64,000 nt of DNA, from contig JBEKVI010000011.1 of assembly GCA_049514215.1 (NCBI GenBank), forward strand, positions 26,859-90,858, given 5' to 3'. This DNA comes from BOG-994 sp049514215 (GTDB lineage: Bacteria > Pseudomonadota > Gammaproteobacteria > Burkholderiales > Burkholderiaceae_D). The translations under genes were made by a program, and so were the position numbers. Positions 44,740-53,336 of this stretch are shown piece after piece (position 1 is the stretch's first letter; each line of letters opens with the position of its first letter). The notes below the pieces were generated by a model. It did no database searches. It saw only the letters and a program-made list of their open reading frames with translations, and was not told the origin of the DNA.

Positions 44740-45734
44740 CGTTTCCTATCGAGAACGTCGGTATTTAGTAGGCAAGGAGGTGTAAGTCCGGCAAGCACCG
44801 ACTCCAGATTGTCGATGGCCAGTTGGACCATCGCGTCCCGGGTCGGCCGGGATGCGCTACCGATGTGCGGTGTGAGCGCGACATTGTTCAATGTCAACAG
44901 GTCCGGCAAAATCCGGGGCTCTCCCTCGAAGACATCGAGCCCGGCCGCCCCCAGCCGTCCCGACCTGAGCGCCGTGCACAGGGCCACTTCGTCGATGAGA
45001 CCTCCACGCGCGATGTTGGTCAGTGTCGCGGTCGGCTTCATGAGGGCCAGTTCGGGCGCACCAATCAGATGGCGGGTCTCTGGCGTGAAAGGAACCACGA
45101 GCACCACATGGTCCGCCTGCTGCAAAAGCTCCTCCTTGGTTACATAGTGCGCCTGCAGATCGTGCTCAACCTGCGCCGCGAGCGGTCTTCGGTTGTGATA
45201 GATCACGCGCATCGAGAAACCCCGCGCGCGCCGCGCGATCGCCTGTCCGATGCGCCCCATTCCGATGATTCCCAGCGTCGAGTGATGCAAATCGAACCCG
45301 AGCCACTGGTCCAGGGCCCAGCGTTGCCAGTGCCCCTCGCGCAGCCAACGTTCCGAGGCCGTGACGCGACGTGCCGCCGCCATCAAAAGCGCGAACCCGA
45401 GATCGGCTGTCGTCTCGGTCAAAACGTCGGGGGTATTGGTCGCCATCACCCGGGCCGCGGTACAGGCCGCGAGATCGATGTGGTTGTATCCGACGGAGAT
45501 CGAACAGACGGCGCGCAATTCAGCTGCGTCGGCCAATGCCGCAGCGTCAATGCGATCACCGCCCGTGATCAACGCTGCAGCCGCACCGGCCAGGCGCTGG
45601 CGCAGCTCGTTTGCGCCTAACGAAACGTCGGACTGGTTCGAATCGACCTCGCAAAACGCCGCCAGGCGTTCGAGGTGCTCGGCAAAAACCGCGCGAGTCA
45701 CAAGCACGCGCGGTTTTTTCTGGGGATTGTCCAT
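44736..45734 (-). CDS. D-2-hydroxyacid dehydrogenase (glyoxylate/hydroxypyruvate reductase type)
   Basis: 332 residues. The NAD(P)-binding motif GIIGMGRIGQAIARRA and the catalytic-region motifs NIARGGLIDEVAL, LDVFEGEP and LTPHIGSA are present, with the Arg, Glu and His of the family. The exact substrate (glyoxylate, hydroxypyruvate or a longer 2-oxoacid) cannot be told. It is coupled to the PHA-system gene. Confidence 0.9.
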   Translation of the reverse strand: MDNPQKKPRVLVTRAVFAEHLERLAAFCEVDSNQSDVSLGANELRQRLAGAAAALITGGDRIDAAALADAAELRAVCSISVGYNHIDLAACTAARVMATNTPDVLTETTADLGFALLMAAARRVTASERWLREGHWQRWALDQWLGFDLHHSTLGIIGMGRIGQAIARRARGFSMRVIYHNRRPLAAQVEHDLQAHYVTKEELLQQADHVVLVVPFTPETRHLIGAPELALMKPTATLTNIARGGLIDEVALCTALRSGRLGAAGLDVFEGEPRILPDLLTLNNVALTPHIGSASRPTRDAMVQLAIDNLESVLAGLTPPCLLNTDVLDRKR

Positions 45735-45829
45735 TTCAGCCGCCGCAGGTCAGAACGTCGCCAATAGAATCATTCAGCAATTGCGATGGCCCCGCTTGCA
45801 GTTGGGACCGGAAAGGCGCCAAGCCATAG

Positions 45830-46495
45830 TCAAGGTGCCGCGACGACAAAAATATGGACACGATAGGGTCCGTGCGCGCCCAGAACGATCGTCTGCTCTA
45901 TGTCGCCGGTTCGAGAGGGCCCCGAAATGAAGTTCACGGCACGCGGCAGTTCGCCTCGCTCGTGCCGGATCAGGTCGAACGCATCTTCGAGACAAGCGAC
46001 GATTCTTTCCTCAGCGAGGACGGCCAGATGGGTCTCGGGCAAAAGATTCAAAGTTGCCGGAGACTCCCTTCCCGAGAGGAACACCAAGCTCCCGGTTTCA
46101 GCCACGCCACAGAAAGCGCGGCTTACACCGACCAGATCGGCGTCGCGCGCCCCGCCCGATCGGGCCTGGATCCCTGCGGAAGCCCAATCCAGCCCGGCAA
46201 GCGCACCGGCCACCGCGACGTCCAAGCTCAGCCCGCGTCCGGTCAAATAAGCGCCTGCGGCCGCAACGACGGCATCTGCAGACGGAACCCTCTCCAAGGT
46301 GCTCGAAAGCTTTTGAGCCTCGCTTGTAAAACGCGACAGCAGATCCGTTTTCATGACCGGCTTGGGGCCCGAAGGATGGCGTGCCAGGTAGTCGGCTAGG
46401 CTCGCGCGATCGCCCAACGAGCCCTCGCCCGCTCGGCCTGAAGCGGATCGGATGCGCTGGAGAATGTTTTTTCGGGCTAAGGAAGAGTCGACCAT
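45830..46495 (-). CDS. LutC/YkgG family lactate-utilisation protein (LUD domain)
   Basis: 221 residues from the ATG at 46495; a longer frame overlaps pncB. The LUD domain shows VGVSRAFCGVAETGSLVFLSG and LLPETHLAVLAEERIVACLEDA in outline, then FISGPSRTGDIEQTIVLGAHGP, the LutC signature. In LutABC systems it helps oxidise L-lactate. LutA and LutB are not in the window, so they may be elsewhere or absent. Confidence 0.88.
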   Translation of the reverse strand: MVDSSLARKNILQRIRSASGRAGEGSLGDRASLADYLARHPSGPKPVMKTDLLSRFTSEAQKLSSTLERVPSADAVVAAAGAYLTGRGLSLDVAVAGALAGLDWASAGIQARSGGARDADLVGVSRAFCGVAETGSLVFLSGRESPATLNLLPETHLAVLAEERIVACLEDAFDLIRHERGELPRAVNFISGPSRTGDIEQTIVLGAHGPYRVHIFVVAAP

Positions 46496-46539
46496 TGGAA
46501 CCGGATCCTCACGACTGCGAATTATAGCGATGGCGGTGG

Positions 46540-47724
46540 CTAGGCGGCAGGCGCCGGGATCTCGAAGACTTGCCGCAGGTAGGCGAGATAGGCCGCATCG
46601 TCGCACATGTTCTTACTGGGCGTATCGGAGAGCTTGGCCACCGGTTGGCCATTGCAGCGGACCATTTTGATGACGATCTGCAGCGGCACGTATCCGAGGT
46701 CGTTCGTGAGGTTGGTTCCCACACCGAAAGCCAGGCGCACGCGGTCCTTAAAGCGACGGTAGAGCTCGATGACCCGGGGAATATCGAGGCTATCCGAAAA
46801 AATCAAGGTCTTGGTCTGGGGATCCACCCGATTGCGCAAGTAGTGGGCGATCATCCTCTCGCCCCAGGACAACGGGTCTCCAGAGTCATGTCGAACGCCA
46901 TCGAAGAGCTTGCAGAAGTAGACGTCGAAATCCCGCAGGAACGCATCGAATCCATACACATCCGAAAGTGCGATACCCAGGTCCCCGCGATACTCCTTGG
47001 CCCACATTTCGAAGCCGAAAGTCTGCGAATCGCGTAAGCGCGGACCTAAGGCCTGACACGCCTGGAGATATTCGTGGGCCATGGTACCCAGCGGAGTGAG
47101 GTTATGACGGTACGCGAACCACACGTTGCTCGTGCCCGCAAGATGCGACCCCAGGGTCTCTCGCATCGACAAGAGCACTTCTTCGTGCCAGGTGCGCGAG
47201 AAGCGGCGTCGGGTTCCATAGTCCGCGATCTTGCAATCCTCCAGTGTCGGATCATCGAGGATCAGTCGCATTTTCTGCGCGAGCCGCCGCCGACCCTCCG
47301 CGTAGTCCGGAAACGGATGCGCTCTGCGAAAATAGATTTCATTGACAATGGCAAGCACCGGTATTTCGAAAAGGATGGTGTGCAGCCACGGTCCTTTGAC
47401 GACAATCTCGATCTCACCGGGAGCCTTAGGCGAGGGCTCGACTTGGATGTACTTCTCGTTCATCTGGAAAAGGCCCAGAAAATCCACGAAATCGCTCTTG
47501 ATAAAGCGCATGGCGCGAATGTAGGCCAACTCTTTTTCCCGAAAGCGCAGGCTGCAAAGCGCCTGGATTTCTTCTCGAATCTCTTCGACACAGGGTGCAA
47601 GATCGATCCCTGGGTTGCGGCAGCGAAAGCGATACTCGACCTGAGCCCCGGGGAAATGATGCAAGACCACCTGCATCATGGTGAACTTGTAGAGGTCAGT
47701 GTCCAGCAGCGATGTGATGATCAT
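46540..47724 (-). CDS. pncB: Nicotinate phosphoribosyltransferase
   Basis: 394 residues. It salvages nicotinate to NaMN for NAD synthesis. Family landmarks are LLDTDLYKFTMMQVVLHHFP, ADYGTRRRFSRTWHEEV, GTSNVWFAYRHNLTPLGTMAHEY in outline, and FSDSLDIPRVIELYRRF. The His residue autophosphorylated in the E. coli enzyme should be the one in PLGTMAHE. 65 bases separate it from the divergent small ORF. Confidence 0.95.
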   Translation of the reverse strand: MIITSLLDTDLYKFTMMQVVLHHFPGAQVEYRFRCRNPGIDLAPCVEEIREEIQALCSLRFREKELAYIRAMRFIKSDFVDFLGLFQMNEKYIQVEPSPKAPGEIEIVVKGPWLHTILFEIPVLAIVNEIYFRRAHPFPDYAEGRRRLAQKMRLILDDPTLEDCKIADYGTRRRFSRTWHEEVLLSMRETLGSHLAGTSNVWFAYRHNLTPLGTMAHEYLQACQALGPRLRDSQTFGFEMWAKEYRGDLGIALSDVYGFDAFLRDFDVYFCKLFDGVRHDSGDPLSWGERMIAHYLRNRVDPQTKTLIFSDSLDIPRVIELYRRFKDRVRLAFGVGTNLTNDLGYVPLQIVIKMVRCNGQPVAKLSDTPSKNMCDDAAYLAYLRQVFEIPAPAA

Positions 47725-47789
47725 GGGATCAGGAGTGGCCGCAAGTCGGCTCTAGGACCGTGCCCGGAGACCTTAGAGAGGAGGCAGTC

Positions 47790-47897
47790 ATGCTACCCGA
47801 AAAGTTCATCCGGGAAGTTTCGATCGAAAAACCCTCCTGGCTAGTCTGGATCATCCTGCTTCCGGCGGTCTTGTGGGTTAAAATGAAGTCAGTCTGA
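47790..47897 (+). CDS. Unannotated 35-residue membrane microprotein (predicted)
   Basis: A 36-codon frame (ATG at 47790, TGA at 47895) encodes MLPEKFIREVSIEKPS, then a hydrophobic segment WLVWIILLPAVLW, then VKMKSV. It has an excellent ribosome-binding site (GAGGAGG ending 5 bases before the ATG). It stops 19 bases before fdxA, so it is probably co-transcribed with it. One membrane pass with a positive C-terminal end is predicted. I do not recognise the family and no function can be given. The coding call rests on the ribosome-binding site, position and amphipathic layout. Confidence 0.5.
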   Translation: MLPEKFIREVSIEKPSWLVWIILLPAVLWVKMKSV

Positions 47898-47916
47898 AAT
47901 GATCGATGGAGTTCGC

Positions 47917-48240
47917 ATGACGCACGTGGTTACCGAGTCCTGCATCAAGTGCCGTTTCACGGATTGCGTGGATGTATGTCCCGTCGACTGTTTCCGGGAG
48001 GGTCCCAATTTCCTGACGATCGACCCCGACGAGTGCATCGACTGTGCAGTCTGCATACCCGAGTGTCCCGTTAACGCCATCTATGCGGAAGAGGATGTCC
48101 CAAGCGATCAGAAGAAGTTCATCGAGATCAATCTGGAGCTCTCCAAGGTCTGGCCCAGCATCACGCGCATGAAGCCTCATTTTCCGGATGCTGACGAGTG
48201 GAAGGACGTCCCAGACAAGCTGCAGTTTCTCGAGAAATAG
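47917..48240 (+). CDS. fdxA: Seven-iron ferredoxin FdxA
   Basis: 107 residues from the ATG at 47917, with GGAG 6 bases upstream; an ATG six codons earlier lacks this. The start MTHVVTESCIKCRFTDCVDV is typical. The cysteines in CIKCRFTDCVDVCPVDC and CIDCAVCIPECPV in outline bind a [3Fe-4S] and a [4Fe-4S] cluster. It should pass electrons with the ferredoxin-NADP reductase encoded next. Confidence 0.94.
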   Translation: MTHVVTESCIKCRFTDCVDVCPVDCFREGPNFLTIDPDECIDCAVCIPECPVNAIYAEEDVPSDQKKFIEINLELSKVWPSITRMKPHFPDADEWKDVPDKLQFLEK

Positions 48241-48309
48241 CGAGGTCCGCTTGGGTCTCGCGTCGGTTGCGACTGGCGCGTGCCTGCCTTGGCCGTTCGC
48301 GCAAAGCCC

Positions 48310-49104
48310 ATGAATTCGGACAAGTATTCGCGGGAGACCGTGGTCTTCCTCCATGCGTGGACGCCAACCTTGGTGTCGCTGCGGATCACGCGGCCCGAAG
48401 GCTATCGATTCACGGCCGGCCAGTTTGCGCGGCTGGGACTAGCCAAGAACGACCCCCAATCGCCCACCGGAACGGGGGAGCGCATGGTCTGGCGCGCTTA
48501 CTCGATCGCCTCTGCGACTGACGAGGACGAGCTCGAGTTTTGCTCTGTCTTGCTTCCAGAAGGCGAATTTACAAGCGAGCTGGCCCGACTCAAGGTGGGC
48601 GACAGCGTGTACGTGGAGCGCAACAGTTACGGCTTTCTGACAACGGCAGGGTTCGCGCCCGGTAAGGATCTCTGGATGATCGCAACCGGGACCGGGCTTG
48701 CGCCTTTTATTTCCATGCTCCTGGAAGCCCGAAACTGGAACGATTACGAGAACCTCGTGGTTGCCCACAGTGTGCGCGAGGCAGGCGAATTGGCCTACCG
48801 TGGACTACTCGAGGAACTGCCAGAAAGGCCCTGTTTTGGTGCATCCAAGGCGCGACTGCACTACATTCCCATCGTGACCCGGGAATCCGTCCCAGGGGCC
48901 CTTGGCGAGCGTCTTCCCCGGCTACTGGAAAGCGGCCAGCTCGAAGCAGCGGCGCAATTGCCACTCGATCTCGAACGCAGCCGGATACTGCTGTGTGGAA
49001 ATCCGGCCATGGTCACCGAAATGCGAGCGCTCCTTTCCCCCCGCGGTTATGCGACTTCGCGTCGACTCAAGCCAGGCACGCTGGCTGTCGAAAACTACTG
49101 GTAA
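48310..49104 (+). CDS. fpr: Ferredoxin-NADP reductase
   Basis: 264 residues from the ATG at 48310. The FAD-binding motif is RAYSIASA; the NADP-binding region has IATGTGLAPFISML, and the chain ends in LAVENYW, as in bacterial Fpr. It transfers electrons between NADPH and ferredoxin or flavodoxin. It follows fdxA by 69 bases. Confidence 0.93.
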   Translation: MNSDKYSRETVVFLHAWTPTLVSLRITRPEGYRFTAGQFARLGLAKNDPQSPTGTGERMVWRAYSIASATDEDELEFCSVLLPEGEFTSELARLKVGDSVYVERNSYGFLTTAGFAPGKDLWMIATGTGLAPFISMLLEARNWNDYENLVVAHSVREAGELAYRGLLEELPERPCFGASKARLHYIPIVTRESVPGALGERLPRLLESGQLEAAAQLPLDLERSRILLCGNPAMVTEMRALLSPRGYATSRRLKPGTLAVENYW

Positions 49105-49217
49105 CGCTCTCCCAAGGCGGGTCGGGCATTGCGCTTGCGGATTGTCGTAATGGTCCAACATGATGCAAAGAGGCGCACGAATATTGATTCCATACCCCTC
49201 AGACGGTGGTTATGCTA

Positions 49218-49229
49218 AGTAAGCTTACT
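49218..49229. promoter_or_regulatory. Perfect 12-bp palindrome upstream of the PHA depolymerase promoter
   Basis: AGTAAGCTTACT is a perfect palindrome about 33 bases before the -35 box. Its size and place suit a regulator-binding site, but no protein can be named. Confidence 0.3.
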
Positions 49230-49261
49230 CACCAAATCGGTGCGCATTCCTGTTTTGCGCA

Positions 49262-49290
49262 TTGCAGCAGGCCCCGTTCGAGAGCATAAT
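49262..49290 (+). promoter_or_regulatory. Sigma-70 promoter for the PHA depolymerase gene
   Basis: TTGCAG (49262-49267) is followed after 17 bases by CATAAT (49285-49290). Two copies of TGCGCATT lie just upstream and overlapping it, a TGC-rich layout like that bound by PhaR in other PHA bacteria. Confidence 0.5.
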
Positions 49291-49313
49291 TTTACGAATA
49301 AGAAGGGGAGTCG

Positions 49314-50540
49314 ATGCTATACCAACTTCACGAATTCCAGCGCGCATTCCTAAATCCGATAACCGCCTTCGCCGAGGCCGGTGCAAGGGCGTTTTCGGAT
49401 CCCCATAGCCCCCTGTCCTACATGCCCTTCGCCAATCGGCTCGCGGCCGGCTATGAGCTCTTCTATCGCTTGGGAAAAGAATACGAAAAGCCCGAATTCG
49501 GGCTGCATACGACAACGGTGGACGGCAAGGAAGTTCCGGTGCTCCCCAAGGTTGTCCTCAAAAAGCCCTTCTGCCATCTGATTCACTTCGAGCGCTATAC
49601 CCCGTCCAAGCGCCCAGAGGATCCGGTTGTACTGCTGTTTGCGCCGCTGTCGGGACATCACTCAACGCTTTTGCGAGACACGGTTCGGCAGCTTTTGCCA
49701 GCCCACGACGTTTACATCACCGACTGGGTGGATGCGCGCATGGTCCCCCTGTCGGAGGGACCTTTCCACCTCGACGACTACATCGCATACGTGCAGGAAT
49801 TCATCCGCCTGCTCGGGCCTGATGTCCACTGCATCTCAGTATGTCAGCCAACGGTCCCCGTGCTCGCGGCTGTCTCGCTCATGGCCACGGCCAAAGATCC
49901 GAAGCTACCCAAGTCGATGACCATGATGGGCGGACCGATCGACCCAAGGCGCAGTCCGACGGAGGTCAACAACCTCGCCACCACTCAGCCGCACTCGTGG
50001 TTTCAGAACAATGTGGTCTACACGGTGCCGGCGAACTATCCCGGCTACTTGCGACCGGTCTATCCCGGGTTTTTGCAGCATGCGGGATTCGTCGCGATGA
50101 ACCCCCAGCGCCACCTCGAGTCTCATTGGGATTTCTATCTGGACCTGGTCAAGGGCGACGACGCGGACGCCCAGGAACATCGTCGTTTCTATGACGAGTA
50201 CAACGCGGTGCTCGACATGCCCGCCGAGTATTATTTGGATACGATCAAGACCGTATTCCAAGACCATGCCCTGCCCCTGGGAACCTGGAAGGTCAAAGGA
50301 GACCTGGTTATGCCGCAGGATATCCGCACAGTCGCCTTGTTCACAATTGAAGGCGAACTCGACGACATCTCGGGAAGCGGTCAAACTGAGGCGGCTCAGC
50401 AATTGTGTTCGGGCATACCCAAGACCCGCAAGCAGCACTTCACCGCTCCGCGGTGCGGGCATTACGGAATCTTCAGTGGCCGGCGCTGGCGGGAAGTAAT
50501 CTATCCGCAGATTCATACCTTCATCCGCAAGTTCGCCTAG
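49314..50540 (+). CDS. phaZ: Intracellular polyhydroxyalkanoate depolymerase
   Basis: 408 residues; AAGGGGAG precedes the ATG. It begins MLYQLHEFQRAFLNPI as in Ralstonia-type PhaZ. The nucleophile is Cys in ISVCQPTVPVLAAV (a lipase box with Cys), and a likely catalytic His lies in PRCGHYGIFSG. It degrades stored PHB inside the cell. It lacks an export signal. Own promoter upstream. Confidence 0.93.
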   Translation: MLYQLHEFQRAFLNPITAFAEAGARAFSDPHSPLSYMPFANRLAAGYELFYRLGKEYEKPEFGLHTTTVDGKEVPVLPKVVLKKPFCHLIHFERYTPSKRPEDPVVLLFAPLSGHHSTLLRDTVRQLLPAHDVYITDWVDARMVPLSEGPFHLDDYIAYVQEFIRLLGPDVHCISVCQPTVPVLAAVSLMATAKDPKLPKSMTMMGGPIDPRRSPTEVNNLATTQPHSWFQNNVVYTVPANYPGYLRPVYPGFLQHAGFVAMNPQRHLESHWDFYLDLVKGDDADAQEHRRFYDEYNAVLDMPAEYYLDTIKTVFQDHALPLGTWKVKGDLVMPQDIRTVALFTIEGELDDISGSGQTEAAQQLCSGIPKTRKQHFTAPRCGHYGIFSGRRWREVIYPQIHTFIRKFA

Positions 50541-50575
50541 ACCTCGCCCCCGAGCACACCGCGGCGCAAATCGAG

Positions 50576-51277
50576 ATGGAGAGCGTGCGTAGGCTAGTCG
50601 ATCAGATCGACGCGCTCCTGCCGCAGTATCAGTGTGCACGCTGCGGCTTTGATGGGTGCCGACCCTACGCCCAAGCCATCGCGCTCGGTACAGCTGAGAT
50701 CAACCGATGTGCTCCGGGCAGTCAGTCAACCGTCGATGCTCTCGCCCACCGGCTAGGACGGCCAAGCCTGGGCCTCGATCCCCGCTTTAGCGTGGGCGAG
50801 CCTCTGCGTCGTGTCGCCATCGACGAGACCCGTTGCATCGGGTGCACGCTGTGCATAAAGGCCTGTCCGGTCGACGCGATTGTGGGTGCAGCCAAACAGC
50901 TGCATACGGTTCTGAGCACCGATTGCACAGGTTGCCAGCTGTGCATCCCACCCTGTCCTGTCGACTGCATCCAAACGGAAGCACTTCCGATCGTGTGGGG
51001 GGAAGAACTCGCCCACGAGGCACGACGACACGCTTTGGCGCGCCAAGCACGCCTGAATCGTCACACTGCAGTTGATCAGCCAAGCTTGACGTCGGCAGCA
51101 GTCGAGGAAAACGAGATCGACACGGACCCCGGCTCCCCGGCGTCCAACTCGAAGCGAGCCACGATCGATCGTGTCGTCGCCAAGGCGCGCGCGCGACGAG
51201 CGCAGCAACTCGAACGCCTGGCCTTCGCAAGTGCGGGTGCATCAGACACAGGAGAGCTTGATACACTGGGCGAATGA
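50576..51277 (+). CDS. RnfB-like ferredoxin domain protein, no membrane anchor
   Basis: 233 residues from the ATG at 50576. An Fe-S domain with CARCGFDGCRPYAQAIALG is followed by two [4Fe-4S] motifs (CIGCTLCIKACPVDAI and CTGCQLCIPPCPVDCI). The N-terminal membrane helix of true RnfB is missing, and no other rnf gene is nearby. The C-terminal 80 residues are a charged extension. This soluble RnfB next to nth is common in betaproteobacteria. It probably carries electrons for another enzyme; which one is unknown. Overlaps nth by 4 bases. Confidence 0.85.
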   Translation: MESVRRLVDQIDALLPQYQCARCGFDGCRPYAQAIALGTAEINRCAPGSQSTVDALAHRLGRPSLGLDPRFSVGEPLRRVAIDETRCIGCTLCIKACPVDAIVGAAKQLHTVLSTDCTGCQLCIPPCPVDCIQTEALPIVWGEELAHEARRHALARQARLNRHTAVDQPSLTSAAVEENEIDTDPGSPASNSKRATIDRVVAKARARRAQQLERLAFASAGASDTGELDTLGE

Positions 51278-51927
51278 ACAGCCCAGCTCGCCTGACGCCC
51301 GACCAGCGGATCCTTTTTTTTGAGCGCCTGCGGGCGGCCAATCCCAGCCCCGAAACCGAGCTCGAATACACAAGCCCGTTTGAACTCCTGATTGCCGTCA
51401 TGCTCTCGGCACAGGCCACCGACGTCTCGGTCAACCGGGTCACACGTGAACTCTATCCTCTGGCGAATACACCCGAGCAGATCGTCGCATTAGGCGAAGA
51501 CAAACTGCGAGACCACCTGAAGACCATTGGTCTGTACCGTACCAAGGCGCACAATGTGATGGCCACCTGCCGGATCCTCATCGATGCGCACGGAAGTGGT
51601 GTTCCTCAGGAGCGTGCCGCGCTCGAGGCCCTCCCCGGCGTGGGGCGCAAGACGGCCAATGTGATCCTCAACACGATTTTCGGCGAGCCCACGATCGCAG
51701 TCGACACCCATATTTTCCGTGTGGCCAATCGTACCGGGCTTGCCCCGGGAAAAGACCCGGCGGCTGTGGAGGTCGAGTTGTTGAAATCGGTCCCCAAGGA
51801 ATTCCTCCAAGACGCGCACCATTGGCTCATTCTTTTGGGGCGCTACATCTGTCGGGCTCGCCAACCCCTTTGCGCGCGCTGCCCGGTCGTCGACATCTGC
51901 CGGTTCGAACCCAAGAGCCTGACCTAG
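51274..51927 (+). CDS. nth: Endonuclease III
   Basis: 217 residues. This DNA glycosylase/AP lyase removes oxidised pyrimidines. The helix-hairpin-helix LPGVGRKTANVIL carries the catalytic Lys, the catalytic Asp is in AVDTHIFRVANR, and the [4Fe-4S] cluster is bound by C-x6-C-x2-C-x5-C (CRARQPLCARCPVVDIC). The start overlaps the rnfB-like stop as ATGA. Confidence 0.96.
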   Translation: MNSPARLTPDQRILFFERLRAANPSPETELEYTSPFELLIAVMLSAQATDVSVNRVTRELYPLANTPEQIVALGEDKLRDHLKTIGLYRTKAHNVMATCRILIDAHGSGVPQERAALEALPGVGRKTANVILNTIFGEPTIAVDTHIFRVANRTGLAPGKDPAAVEVELLKSVPKEFLQDAHHWLILLGRYICRARQPLCARCPVVDICRFEPKSLT

Positions 51928-51966
51928 GGGCGGGTTTGCGCTCGGTCCGATTCCTAAGAGCATCCC

Positions 51967-52407
51967 ATGTTCAATCCCACGCGCGAAGAAGTGCGCCGCT
52001 TTTTCATCGACGCCTGGTCCAAGAGTCGGGCGGGAACGATCCTAAGCCCCATAGAGGCGATCGCCGTCGACTGGATCGCCGAGCATCCCGAGTACCATTC
52101 GCTGCTCGAATCAGCGAGCACGGCGCTCGAAGAGGAGTACACGCCGGAGCGCGAGAGGACCAACCCGTTCTTGCACCTGTCCATGCACCTCTCGATCACC
52201 GAGCAGATCTCGATTGACCAACCCACCGGGATCCGCGATGCGGCCCACACCCTTGCTCAGCAGCTTCATTCGGTCCACGAGGCCCAGCACGCGGTCATGG
52301 ACTGCTTGGGGGAGATGCTGTGGACGGCGCAGAGAAACAACGTTCCGCCGGATGGCGCGGCCTATGTTGACTGTGTCAAGCGCAAGGCAGGCTCCGGGGC
52401 CCACTAG
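51967..52407 (+). CDS. DUF1841 family protein
   Basis: 146 residues. It matches the DUF1841 pattern: MFNPTREEVRRFFIDAWSK, then NPFLHLSMHLSITEQISIDQP. No membrane segment or catalytic motif is visible; the NPFLHLSMHLSI His residues are conserved but unexplained. Forty bases after nth. Confidence 0.85.
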   Translation: MFNPTREEVRRFFIDAWSKSRAGTILSPIEAIAVDWIAEHPEYHSLLESASTALEEEYTPERERTNPFLHLSMHLSITEQISIDQPTGIRDAAHTLAQQLHSVHEAQHAVMDCLGEMLWTAQRNNVPPDGAAYVDCVKRKAGSGAH

Positions 52408-52448
52408 CTCCCGCGCCGCCGCGGCAGTTCGCGCCTGCGCGCGGCTCC

Positions 52449-52814
52449 CTAGTGATGCGTCATGACGCTGGCGGGCAGGCTTTCGAGGTAGGCCGCAATA
52501 TCGGCGATTTCGGCGTCAGAGAGCGGACCGGCCTGCGCGGCCATGATCGGATTCTTCCTCCCGATCGCGGGATTGGTGCTTTCCTTGTAGGCTAACAGTG
52601 CGTGGGCCAGGTAATCGCCGTGTTGACCCGCGATCTTCGGATAGGACGGGTCGATCGGGTTGTTGAAGTTCGACCCGTGGCACGAGGCGCACGCGTATTT
52701 CTTGGTGGCCAGTTCTTTGCCCCGCTCGATGTCTCCACCGGCCATGGCTGCGACCGAAAAAGTCGAGGCCAGCACGGCGAGGGCGAAGCGCTTTCCGAGA
52801 ATGTCCAACATCAT
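52449..52814 (-). CDS. Class I cytochrome c
   Basis: 121 residues. A signal peptide (LAVLASTFSVAAMA) is followed by one haem site, CASCHG, and a distal Met in NPIMAAQAGPLSD. It is a small periplasmic electron carrier of the c5/c553 kind. A second cytochrome lies 7 bases upstream in the same direction. Confidence 0.92.
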   Translation of the reverse strand: MMLDILGKRFALAVLASTFSVAAMAGGDIERGKELATKKYACASCHGSNFNNPIDPSYPKIAGQHGDYLAHALLAYKESTNPAIGRKNPIMAAQAGPLSDAEIADIAAYLESLPASVMTHH

Positions 52815-52821
52815 GCTCCGA

Positions 52822-53154
52822 TTATTTTACCGAGGAGTAGTAGGCCGCAATGTCGGCGATATCCTGATCCGACAGGCTTCCCGCGATGTAGCGCATCGAC
52901 GGATGGGTGCGCTCACCTTTCTTGTATTCGTGCAGGGCACTTTGCAGGTACTGGGCGTTCTGGCCGCCGATCATCGGTACCCGGTACACCTCGGGAAACG
53001 CCGTCTTGTACTCCGGCAGGCCATGGCAGCCCACGCATTGAGCCACCTTGTCGTGTCCCCTTGCGGCGTCGCCCGTAGGAGCGTCCTGCGCAAAAGCACA
53101 GGTACCAAGACATAGAGCGAGGCCAAGCACGCCAGACTTCAAGGGAATTCTCAT
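52822..53154 (-). CDS. Class I cytochrome c
   Basis: 110 residues from the ATG at 53154, which starts a clear signal peptide (MRIPLKSGVLGLALCLGTC, then AFA); a longer frame upstream is not plausible. The haem site is CVGCHG and the likely axial Met lies in HPSMRYIAGSLSDQD. With its neighbour it forms a pair of single-haem carriers, often seen beside moxR genes in Burkholderiales. Electron partners unknown. Confidence 0.9.
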   Translation of the reverse strand: MRIPLKSGVLGLALCLGTCAFAQDAPTGDAARGHDKVAQCVGCHGLPEYKTAFPEVYRVPMIGGQNAQYLQSALHEYKKGERTHPSMRYIAGSLSDQDIADIAAYYSSVK

Positions 53155-53336
53155 ATCAGACCGGATAGGATTGGGAGGGCGCTCGTGTGAAATCCAAGGC
53201 GAAAGCATGACGCAAAAGCGGCGCCATTGTATCGCAGGCCCGGGCGCGGCGTCCACCGGGAAGACCGACCGTACGGGCGTGGGTGGACTCTCTCCTTTAT
53301 ACTGAGGAATCTCCTTGCCCCGTTCCTCCCATACCC

